Shown here piece by piece: positions 49,601 through 61,600 of a stretch of 64,000 nt of DNA (position 1 is the stretch's first letter; each line of letters begins with the position of its first letter). Origin of the DNA: Rhodococcus sp. Z13. GTDB taxonomy: Bacteria > Actinomycetota > Actinomycetes > Mycobacteriales > Mycobacteriaceae. The position numbers and the translations under genes are program-made. The notes under the pieces are model-generated. The model ran no database searches, was not told the origin of the DNA, and worked only from the letters and a program-made list of their open reading frames with translations. The stretch covers positions 806,001-870,000 of the forward strand of contig NZ_CP107551.1 in the NCBI RefSeq assembly GCF_025837095.1, written 5' to 3'.

Positions 49601-52600
49601 TCGAGCGGCCCATCACCACCGCGACGGGCACGTCCGGTCCCACCCCGTCCGCCACGAGGGTGCGCGCGAGCGCGGTGACCCGGCCGAGCAGTTCGGTGTA
49701 GGTCAGGGTGCGGGCACCGTCCGGCCCGGGTTCGACCACCGCGACCGCGTCCGGGCACTGCCGGGCGCGCTCGACGAAGCCGGCGGTCAGCACGGTGTGC
49801 GCCAGCGGCAGGGGAACGCTCGGCGGTGCGGTGAGGGCGGGAAGGTCGGCGGCGTCGGTCAGCGGCAGGTCGCCGACCGCGACACCGGGATCGTCGACGA
49901 GCCCGCGCAGGATCCGCGTGTATCCGGCCGCGATACCGGCGACCGTGTCCTCGTCGAACAGGTCGGTGGCGTAGACGATCTGCGCCGGGAGTGGGCCCCC
50001 GCTGCCGTCGTCCACCAGCGTCAGGTGCAGGTCGAACTCGGCGAGATGCAGATCCGGATCGACCACCTCGACGTCGAGGCCGGGCAGAGCGAAGGACATC
50101 GGCCCGAGATTCTGGAACGAGAGCGCCACCTGGAACAACGGGTGGTGGGCCTGTGAGCGTGGCGGATTCAGGATCTCCACGAGCCGTTCGAAGGGCAGGT
50201 CCGCGTGACCGAACGCCGCGAGATCGCCGTCGCGCACCGCGGCGACGACACTGCGGCCGTCTGCCCCGGGTGCGATCTCGGTGCGCAGCACCAGGGTGCC
50301 GACGAACATGCCGACCACGTCGTCGAGTCGGCGGTCGCCGCGCCCCGCGATGGGGGTACCGACGACGATGTCGCGGGTGCCCGACAGGCGGGCGAGCAGG
50401 ATCGCCAGCGCGGCGTGCGCCACCATGAACGGCGTCGCCCCCAGTTCGGCGGCGCGTCGGCGCATCGCCTCGTGCAGGTCGGCGTCCAGCGTGAAGTCGT
50501 GCCGCCGGCCCCGATGCGACTGCACCGCCGGGCGCGGCCGGTCGGAGGGGAGATCCAGCACGTCCGGGAGGCCGGCCAGCCGCTCGCTCCAGTAGGTGCG
50601 CTGGCGTCCGGCGATCGACTCCGGATCGGTGTCGTCGCCCAGCACGTCGCGCTGCCAGAGCGCGAAGTCGGCGTACTGCAGACCGAGCGGCGACCAGGCG
50701 GGTGGCTCACCGGTGCACCGTGCCGCGTAGGCGGTCATGGTGTCGCGGGCGAGCACCCCCATGGACACCCCGTCGGCGCAGATGTGATGCGAGACGAGGG
50801 CCAGGACGTGTTCGTCCGCGCGGTCGGAGACGCGCAGCAGCACGAGCCGGATCGGGGGTGCCGCGGTGACGTCGAAACCGGCGAGCGCGGCCTCCATCAC
50901 CCGTGCCGACACCTGATCCTCGGGGACGGTGTCGACGACGAGTTCGGGCGTGGAGTCGTCCACCGGGGCGATCAGCTGGTGCGGTCCGTCCGGGGAATCG
51001 GGATAGGACATCCGCAGGATCTCGTGCCGGGCGGTGAGGTCCCCGACGGCCGCGCGCAGGGCCTGCACGTCGAGGGGGCCGCGCAGCCACAGGACGACGG
51101 GGATGTTCTCCACCGCCGAGCCCGCGTCGAAGCGGTTGAGGAACCACATGCGCTGCTGGGCGAGCGACAGCGGGATCCGGTCGGGGCGTTCGGCCACGGT
51201 GAGCGCGGCCCGGGCCGGCCCGCGGATCTCGGCACGTACGGCCAGCAACGCCGCCGTGGGGGCTTCGAACAGGTCGCGGACCTCGAGGCCGGCACCGAGC
51301 GCGTCGTTGATGCGGGCCACCGCGCGAGTCGCGGTGAGCGAGTTGCCACCGCGGTCGAAGAACGCGTCGTGCACGCCCACCCGGTCGGCGCCGAGGATCT
51401 CCGCGAACACCTCCGTGACGACCTGCTCGGTGGCCGAGCGGGGCGCGGTGTACTCGGCGGGCGCGAACTGCGGCTCCGGCAGGGCGTCGCGGTCGAGCTT
51501 GCCCGCCGGGGTGAGCGGTATCCGGTCCAGTTCGGTGATCGCCGCCGGAACCATGTGACCGGGCAGCTGCGCGCGGGCGTGGGCGAGCAGGACGTCCTGC
51601 GGCACGGTGCGTCCGTCCACGGTGCCGACGTAGGCGACGAGGACGGTGCTGTCGGGCGAACCGGGATCGACCCGGTGTCCCAGCGCGAGCGCGAACTCGA
51701 CGTCCGGGTGGGCGCGCAGGGCGCGTTCCACCTCGCCGAGTTCGATGCGGAAGCCGCGCACCTTCACCTGGTTGTCGCGTCGCCCGGCGTACGACAGGGC
51801 CGAACCGTCGCGGTCCCACCGCACCAGGTCGCCGGTGCGGTAGCGGCGGCTGCCGGGCGGGCCGTCGGGGTCGGCGACGAAGGTCGTGGCGGTCAGCCCC
51901 GGACGGCCGTGATAGCCGCGGGCCAGACCCGGTCCGGCCAGGTACAATTCGCCGATGCTGCCCGGGGGGACGGCGCCGAAGGCGTCGTCGAGCACCTGCA
52001 CCCGGGTGCCGGTGACGGGGACACCGATCGGCACGGCCTCGCCGTCGGGGGACAGCGGTCCGGCGACGGTCGCCATGATCGTCGACTCGGTCGGCCCGTA
52101 GGCGTTGAACATGCGGCGGCCCGGCGCCCACTCCCGCACCAGCGAGGGTGGGCATTCGTCGCCGCCCACGATCACGGTGTGTACCTCGGGCAGATCGTCC
52201 GGGTCGAGGGTGCGCAGCGCACCCGGGGTGAGGAACAGGTGCGTGACGTGTTCGTCCCGGAGCACGTCACCGAGAGTGGTGCCGCCGTAGACCCCGGTCG
52301 GGACGACGACGGTGCTCGCCCCGGCCGCGAACGCGAGGAGCAATTCCAGGATCGAGGCGTCGAAGCTCGGCGACGCGAACAGCGCCGACCGGCAGGTGCG
52401 ATCCACCCGGTAGCGCCCGGTCTGCTCGGCGGCGAAGGCCGCGAGACCGCGGTGGGTCACCACCACGGCCTTCGGCAGACCGGTGGATCCGGACGTGTAG
52501 ATCATGTAGGCGGGATCGTCGAGCGACAGCGCACGGGACCGCTCGGCGTCGGTCACCGGACCGCCCTCGCAGGACGCGAGTTCCGTGCGGGCTCCGGCGT

Positions 52601-55600
52601 CGTCGAGGGTGAGCCAGGGTCCTTCGGGGCGGATCGCCGCGAGTGCGGTGAGCCGGTCGGTCGTGGTGAGGCAGAGCCGCGCGCCGGAATCGCCGAGCAT
52701 GTGGGCGATGCGTCCCGCGGGGTAGTCGGGATCGACGGGGACGAAGGTCGCGCCCGCGAGCGCGGTGGCCCACACCGCCACGACCTGGTCGACACTGCGG
52801 GGCAGGCAGATCGCGACGACGTCACCCGGATCGAGTCCGCGCCCGATCAGCAGGCGCGCCAGCCGGTTCGCGCGGTCTCCGAGCTGTCCGTAGGTGAGTT
52901 CGACGCGCACCGGTCCGGGTGCGACGAGTGCGGTGTCCTCCGCCCGGCCCGCCCCGGTGAGCAGGTCGGCGAGGCTGCGCTCGGGCACCGGTGGGCGGGT
53001 GTGCAGTCGTTCGAGGGCGGCGTTCTCCGCGGGGGTGCTCAGGTCGATGCTCCGGACGGGGAGTGTGGGATCCTCTGCGGCACTGCGCAGTACCGTCGCG
53101 AACCGGGCCAGCAGGGTGTCCGCCGTGGCGGCGTCGAACAGGTCGGTCGCGTAGATCAGGTCGATGCCGGCCGACCCGTCGGGCCGCGGGGTGAGCGTGA
53201 ACTCGAGATCGAAGCGGGTCACCCCGGCGTCGAACGGCACTTCGTGCACGGTGAAACCTGCTGCTTCGACGCCCTTCTCGTCGATCGGTGCGGGATCGGC
53301 GACGGTGAGGGTGATCTGGAACAGTGGATGGTGTGCCGTCGACCGCGGCGGAGCCAGCGTCTCGACGACGGTTTCGAAGGGCACCGTGTCGTGGTCGAAG
53401 GCGGCGAGATCGCTCGCGCGGACCGACCCGAGCAACCGGTCGAAGCTCCGGCGGGTGTCGACCGGGGTGCGCAGGACCACCGTCTGCACGAACATGCCCA
53501 CGAGCGGGGCCAACGCGGGATGGTGGCGTCCGGCCACCGGGGCGCCGATCACGATGTCCGGCCCGGCGCCGAGACGCGAGAGCAGCACCGCGAGGGCGGT
53601 GTGGGCCACCATGAACAGGGTCGCGCCGTGTTCCCGCGCGAGGGCGTCCAGCGCACGGTGGGTGTCGGCGTCGAGCACGGTTGCCGCGCGGGCGCCCCGC
53701 CCCGTCGCGGTCGCGGGCCGGGGGCGGTCCGTCGGGAGGTCCGGCAGGGCCGGCGCGCCGGTGAGGGTGGTGCGCCAGAACGCCAGTTCCCGGGAGAGTC
53801 GCGAGCCGGGATCGCCGGGGTTCCCGAGGACCGCCTGCTGCCACAGCGTGTAGTCCGCGTACTGGACCGGGAGGGGATCCCAGTCCGGTCGGTGCCCGGC
53901 GGCACGTGCGGCGTAGGCGGCGAGCAGGTCGGCCGCGAGCACCCGCAGCGACCAGCCGTCGGCGGCGATGTGGTGCACCGCGACGACCAGCAGTGCACTG
54001 TCGGGACCGAGAGGACGGAGACCGATCCGCAGCGGCGGCCGCTCCGCGAGGTCGAATCCGGTGCGCAGGACCGCGAAGACCTCCGCCGGATCGTCCGGCC
54101 CCGACTCGTCGACCTCGAGGTCGGCCACGGCCGTCCCGGTGGGAAGGACCACCTGGTGCGGCTGCCCGTCGGTCACGGCGTAGACGGTGCGCAGAATCTC
54201 GTGCCGGTCGCTCACGTCGGCGAGCGCGGCGCGCATCAGGCCGGTGTCGAGCGGCCCGTCGATCCGCAGGGCCGCGGCGATGGTGTACGCCGAGGATGCG
54301 GGATCGAGGTTCTGCAGCAACCACATCCGCTGCTGTGCGGCCGACAGCGGCACCCGTTCGGGACGCGGCATCGGCGCGAGCGGCAGCGCGTCGGTGAGCG
54401 CTGTGGAATCGATCCGGGCGGCGAGCGCTGCCACGCTCGGGGATTCGAAGATCTCCCGCAGACGCAGGCCGGTGGGGAAGACCGCGTCGATCGCCGCGAC
54501 CAGGCGGGTCGCGACCAGCGAGTTGCCACCCAGGTCGAGGAAGCTGCGGTCCGGGTCGACCCGGTCGAGCCCGAGTTCGCGGGCGAAGATCTCGGCGATC
54601 CGGCGCTCCGTGACGGTCGCGGGTTCGCGTCCCGCCGAACCGGTCTCGGGGCGCGCCTCGGGCAGGGCTGCGCGGTCGAGTTTCCCGTTGGGGCCCACCG
54701 GCAGTGCATCGAGGATCGCGACGGCCGAGGGCACCAGGTGCGCCGGCAGCGCCGCGGCGAGGTCGACGCGCAGCGCGTCGCCGTCGAGTGCGGCGGAGCC
54801 GGCAGGCACCGCGTAGGCCACGAGATGGTCGCCGGTCACCGGATGGTGTCGCAGCACGCACACCGCCGCCGCGACGTCGGGACGGGTCAGCAGGACCGCC
54901 TCGATCTCGCCGAGCTCGATGCGTTGTCCGCGCAGCTTGATCTGGAAGTCGCTGCGCCCCAGGAAATCCAATCGGGGATCGGTGCCGTCGGGACCGGACC
55001 GCCAGCGGACGACATCGCCCGTGCGGTACATCCGGCTCCCGGGCGGGCCGTCGGGGTCGGCGACGAACCGGTCGGCCGTGAGATCGGGCCGTCCGAGATA
55101 GCCGCGGGCGAGCTGGATGCCGGTGAGGTACAACTCGCCGCGCACTCCCTCGGGTACCGGCCGGAGACGGGCGTCGAGCACCCGTGTCCCGGTGTTCCAC
55201 ACCGGCAGGCCGATCGGCACGATCGTGCCCGGCACGGTGGAACCCGGCACGACAGCGCGGTGGGTGACGTCCACCGCGGCCTCGGTCGGGCCGTAGAGAT
55301 TGTGCAGTTCCGTGCCGCACGCCGCGAGCAGCGCCGTCGCGGTCTCCGCCCGCAGTCCCTCACCGCTGGTGAAGACGGTTCGCAGGCTCGGGTGCGCGGC
55401 TCCGTCTCCGGGTCTGCCGGCGACGAAGGCGTCGAGCATCGACGGGACGAAGTGCGCGACCGTGACGTCCTCGCGGTCCACGAGGTCCCCGAGATAGCGG
55501 GGATCGCGGTGACCGTCGGGGGCGGCGACGAGCAACCGGGCACCGACCTGCAACGGCCAGAACAACTCCCACACCGACACGTCGAAGGTCGCCGGGGTCT

Positions 55601-58600
55601 TGTGCAGCACCGTGTCGGATACCGACAGCGGATAGGTGTGCTGCATCCACCGCAGCCGGTTGACGATCGCCCGGTGGGTGACGGTCACGCCCTTCGGCCG
55701 GCCGGTGGACCCGGAGGTGAAGATGACGTAGGCGGGGTGATCCGGATGCAGAGGGGACGGGCGGTCCGCATCGGTGGGCAGGGCGACATCGCCGGTGATC
55801 GCGTCCGCGGGATCGACGACGCGGATCCCGGCGTCCGCGGCCTCGGCGACGACCGTCGTCTGCTCCGGGGTGGTCAGCACCGCGACGGGAGTGGCGGCGG
55901 TGAACAGTTCGCGGATACGCGCCGCGGGGTAGGCCGGGTCGACCGGCAGGTATGCGCCTCCCGCGGCCACGACAGCGTGCACCGCGACCACGAAGTCGGC
56001 GCTGCGGGGAAGCGCCACCGCCACGATGCGCTCCGGGCCGGCACCGGCAGCGAGCAGGTGGTGGGCGAGCCGGGCCACGCGCTCTCCGAATTCGCCGTAG
56101 GACAGGGTCGTTCCGTCGTCCTCGGTGAGAGCGGGTGCCGCGGGCTCGGCAGCGATCCGGGCGGCGAGCAGATCGGGCAGCGACCGGGCGTCCAGCGGCA
56201 CGGTCTCCCCGGTGCCCCACGCCGCGAGGCGGTCGAGTTCCCCGGTCTCTCCGGCGTCGACCGCACCGATGGGGGTCTCCGGAGTCTCCACCAGGTGGCG
56301 CAGGATCGCGGTGAACCGCCGGGACAGCGTCGCGACGGTGGCGGCGTCGAACAGATCGGCCGACCCGCTCAGGTGGGCCTCGACCGGCTGGTCGGCGGCC
56401 CCGACCGTCAGGGTCAGGTGCAGATCGAACCGTGCGACCGGTAGGTCGAGATCGACGGCGGACACGCGCAGGCCGGGCAGTTCCGCGGACGTGGCGACCG
56501 CGTCCTGGAACGCGAGCATCACCTGGAAGAACGGATGCCGGTCGGCCGAGCGCGGCGGATCGAGTTCGGTGACGAGATGCTCGAACGGCACCTCCGCGTG
56601 GTCGAAGGCCGCGAGATCACGCTGCCGTACCTCGCCGAGCAGCTCGGCGAAGGTCGACGACGGATCGACCGGGGTCCGCAGCACCAGGGTGTCGGCGAAC
56701 ATGCCGACGACCTCGTCGAGCACGGCGCTGCCACGACCGGCCACCGGTGTACCGACGGCGACGTCGGAGGCCGACCCCCAGTGGGCGAGTGCAACGGCGA
56801 ACGCCGCGTGCACCACCATGAACAGGGTCGCACCGTGCCGTTGTGCGAGTTCTCGTGCAGCCGAGTGCAGTCCGGCGTCGATGGTGAACCGGGTCGCGAC
56901 ACCCCGGCCGCTCGGTGCGACCGGCCGGGGGTGGTCGGTGGGCAGCTCGAGGAGCGGGGGGAGACCGTGCAGGGTCTCCCGCCAGAAGGCGGTCTCGGCG
57001 TCGAGGCGCGTGCTGTCCGCGAGGAGGCGCTGTTGCCACACCGCGTGATCGGCGACCTGCACGGCAAGCGGCTCCCAGTGCGGCGCGTCGCCGGTGCTCC
57101 GGGCGGCGTAGGCGAGGGCGATGTCCCGGGCCAGCGGGGCCAGCGACGAGCCGTCCGCGGCGATGTGGTGGGCCACGACGACCAGCACGTGGCTGTCGGG
57201 CGCGACGCGCAGCAGGCGTGTGCGGACGGGGATCCCGGCGGTCACGTCGAAGCCGGCCGCTGCGGCCGCGAGGATCTCCGCCTGCAGATCGGTGGTGTCG
57301 ATGTCGACGGGTGTGAAGGACGGCGCCGGGAGGTCCTCCGGAGCGACGACCACCTGTTCGGGGACCCCGGCGGAGTCGGGATAACGGGTGCGCAGCGACT
57401 CGTGACGGGTCTGCACGTCCCGCCAGGCCGCGGCCAGGGCGTCGAGGTCGAGCCCGCCGTCGAGCCGCAGTGCCACCGGGAGGTTGTAGGCGGGCGAGGA
57501 CGGATCGAGCTGGTTGAGCAGCCACATCCGGTACTGGGCGGCGTTGAGCGGCACCCGTTCGGGCCGCGGCCCGGCCGTCAACGCGGGACGCCGCGCCGAC
57601 CGCCCGCGCACACCGTCGATCCACGCGGCCAGGGCCCGGACGGTCGGGGCCTCGAACAACGCCCGGACCGGGACGTCGACGTCGAGTTCCTCGGACAGCC
57701 GCGCGGTCACGCGGGTCGCGCTGAGTGAGTTCCCGCCCACGGCGAAGAAGTCGTCGTCCGTGCCCAGGCCGTGCTCGTCGATCCCGAGAACCGCCGCGAT
57801 CGCACCGACCACGGCCTGCTCGAGTTCGGTCTCGGGCACCCGGTAGGTGCGGAGACGCAGGGTCGGCTCGGGCAGCGCAGCGCGATCGATCTTGCCGTTG
57901 ACGTTCATCGGCAGGGCCGGCAGCACGTCGAGGGTGGCCGGCACCATGTAGCCGGGCAGGCGCCGGGACAGATCCGCGAGGACGTCGTCGACGGGGAGCG
58001 CTCCCGGCAGGTCGGCGGGGACGACATAGGCCACCAGCGTGTCGCGGTGCACCGCGGCGACCGCCTGGGCGATGCGGTCGTCGAGGGTCAGCGCGGCCTC
58101 CACCTCGCCGAGTTCGATCCGCTGGCCGCGCAGTTTGACCTGGAAGTCGTTCCGGCCCACGTACTCGAGCGTTCCGTCCTTCCCGAACCGCACGAGATCG
58201 CCGGTGCGGTACATCCGGTCACCCACCGGCGGGGCGGTGCCGTCGAGAGTGCGGGCGACGCTGGGCCGGGCGACGAAGCGCTCGGCGGTCAGATCGGGGC
58301 GGCCTTCGTACCACGAGGCCAGCTGGGGGCCCGCGAGATACAGTTCGCCCACCACACCCACCGGGACGGGATGCAGTCGGGCGTCGAGGACGAGCAGATC
58401 GGTGTCCCACACCGGCAGCCCGATGGGCACGGTGGTCGCCTCGCGTTCGGAGCACCGGTAGGAGGTCACGGAGACGGCGGCCTCGGTGGGGCCGTACAGA
58501 TTGAACATCTCGGCGTCCGTGCTGCTGCGGACCCGTTCGACCGTGCCGGGGGTGAGTGCCTCACCGATGCACAGGATCCGTTGCAGGGAGGTCTCGTCCA

Positions 58601-61600
58601 GAGCGCCAGGCACGGTGAGCAGGGCATCGAGCAGTGACGGGACGAAATGGGCGGTGGTGACGCCGTACCGGCGCAGCGCCCGTGCGACCCGCGCCGGGTC
58701 GCGGTGATCGTCGGGGTGCGCGACGGCGAGCCGTGCCCCGCTGATCAACGGCCAGAACAACTCCCACACCGACAGATCGAATCCGACAGGGGTCTTGAGC
58801 ATCACGGTGTCGCCGACGGAGATCGGGAACTCCGCCTTCTTCCACCGCAACTGAGCGGCGACCGCCGCATGGGAGACCGCGACACCCTTGGGGACGCCGG
58901 TGGATCCGGAGGTGTAGAGCACGTAGGCCGTGTTGCCGGGTCGCAGTCCGGTCTCCGGAATCACGGGCGCCGGAACGGCTTCGGCGACACCCTCGGTGTC
59001 GACGTCGACCACGGGAAGGTCGCCGGGCAGCGATGCCGCGACGTCCGAGGTCGTCACGACGCAGGCCGGGCGGGCCGACCGCAGGATGTGCGCGGTGCGT
59101 TCACCGGGGGCATCGGGATCGATCGGGACGTACGCGCCCCCGGCGACGAGCACCGCGCACAGGGCGACCGGCAGGTCGAGCCCGCGGCGCAGGGCGACCG
59201 CGACACGGGTCTCCGGCCGAACCCCGGTCTCGATCAGGCGTTGTGCGAGAGCGACCACGCGCGAAGCGAATCCGGCGTAGTCGAGGCTGTGGTCGTCGAA
59301 GACGAGTGCCGGCGCGTGCGGCGAGCGGGACCACTGGTCGGCGAGGAGCTCGGGCAGTGTCACCGAGGGGAGGTCCGTCCGGTCGCCGTCGAGCCGGGCG
59401 GCGATCCGGGAGCCGGCTGCGGTGCGCAGGTCGATGTCGCCGACGACCGTGTCCGGGTGCGCGAGCACCTCCCGCAGCACGATCTCGAAGCGTTCGGCCG
59501 TCATGCGGACGGTGTCGGCGTCGAACAGATCCAGCGCGTGATCCCACTGCAGCCGCAGGTGGGTCCGCGTGGAGTCCAGGACGTCCTCCACCGCGGTGAG
59601 ATGCAGGTCGAACTTGGCCACGCCCAGCGGGAGGTCGAGTACCTCGGCGTCGAGGCCGGCGAGTTTCAGGTCGGTGGACGGCAGGTTCTGGTACGAGAAA
59701 CCGACCTGCACGAGGGGATGATGGGCCGCCGACCGTGTCGGGGCGAGCGCGTCGACGAGACGCTCGAACGGCAGGTCGGCGTGTGCGAAGTCCTCGGTGT
59801 CGTCCCGGCGGACCCGCTCGAGGAGATCGCGGAAACGCTCGCCCGGACGAACCTCGGTGCGCAGCACCAGGGTTCCGACGAACATGCCGATGAGGTCGTC
59901 GAGTGCGGGATCGACCCGTCCGGCGACCGGGGTGCCCACGGCGATGTCGGTGCGGGTGCTCAGACGTGCGAGCAGCACGGCGAACACCGCCTGCACGACC
60001 ATGAAGGGGGTGGTGCCGGTGTCCGCCGCGAGACGGCGCACCGCGGCGAAGGTCTCCACGTCGATACCGGAGTCGACCGTACCGCCCCGCATCGACGCCA
60101 CCGTCGGCCGCGGCCGGTCGGTGGGCAGGTCGAGCCGGGGAGGCAGGCCCGCGAGGCGGTTCCGCCAGTACTCGAGTTGCCGGGCCGCCACCGATCGGGG
60201 ATCCGATTCGTCGCCGAGCAGGAGGTCTTGCCACACCGTGACGTCCGCGAACTGGATCGGCAGGGGCACGAACTCCGGTGTGCGACCGCCGGATCGCGCG
60301 GCATAGGCGATCGCCGTGTCGCGTGCGAAGGGCGCGAGCGAGGCGCCGTCGGCGCTGATGTGATGGAGGGTGACGGCCACGACGTGGTCCTCCGGGGCGA
60401 GCCGGAGGATCTCGGCCCGCACCGGCACCTCGCTCGTCACGTCGAATCGGGTCGCGGCGATCTCCCGCAGCCGGTCCGGCAGGGCGTCCTCGGCGATGTC
60501 GGCCAGGACGGGCGCGAAGACCGGTTCGGGGTGGACGAGCTGGATCGGGCCGTCCGGGCTGTCCGGATAACTCGTGCGCAGGATCTCGTGCCGGCGGGAC
60601 ACATCGTCGAAGGCCGCGGCGAGGGCGCCGGTGTCGAGCTGGCCCCGGATCCGGAGCGCGATCGGGATGTTGTAGGCCGGGGAGGCGCCGTCGAAACGAT
60701 TGAGGAACCACATCCGGTGCTGGGCGGGCGAGACCGGGACGGGTGTGTCGCGGGGGACCGGGACCAGTGGCGGTCGTGCGGGATCGTCCTGCGTCTCGTC
60801 GAGACGCCGGGCGAGGGCGGACACCGTCGCTGCCTCGAAGACGGTGCGCACGGCCACCGTGGTTCCGAGCGCTGCACCCAGTTCGGCGGCCACGCGGGTC
60901 GCCGACAGCGAGTTCCCTCCGAGGGAGAAGAAGTTGTCGTGCGCCCCGACGGTGTCCGCTCCGAGGACGCTCCGGAACACGTCCGCGACGAGGGTCTCGG
61001 TTTCCGATGTCGGGGCGATGAATTCCTCGTGGGGCCAATCGGGTTCGGGAAGTGCGCGCCGGTCGACCTTACCCGCCGTGGTGAGGGGGAGCTCGTCGAG
61101 GACCGTGACGGCGGCGGGAACCATGTGGTGCGGAAGGCTGCGGGCGGCGTGTTCCCGCAGGGCCGCCGCGAGATCCGCGGGCGCGGTGGAAGAGTCCCGT
61201 GCCGGAAGCACATACGACACGAGGGCCAGGGTGTCGTTGCGGTCCGTCCGGCGCCGGGTGACGGTGACCGCGAAGTCGACCGCCGGATGGGTGCCGAGCA
61301 CTGCGTCGATCTCACCCGGTTCGATGCGGAAGCCTCGCAGCTTGACCTGGAAATCGGTGCGGCCCAGATAGTGCAGGCGGTGTGCGTCGTCCCAGCGGAC
61401 CCGGTCCCCGGTGCGATACATGCGGCTGCCGGGCGGTCCGTACGGGTCGGCGACGAAGGCCGCGGCGCTCTGGGCCGGCCGCCGGTGATAGCCCCGCGAT
61501 ACCGCGGGCCCCGCGATGTACAACTCACCCGGTGCCCCGACCGGCACCGGACGCAACCGCGAATCCAGGACGACGACGCGGATCCCGGTGCCCGGATCGC

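Noticed and set aside
50205-56444. Very long open frame of 2,079 codons on the strand opposite the NRPS
   Set aside because: It is the antisense shadow of GC-rich codons. Its translation is repetitive Arg/Gly/Val/Asp without any domain and it lies wholly within the NRPS.
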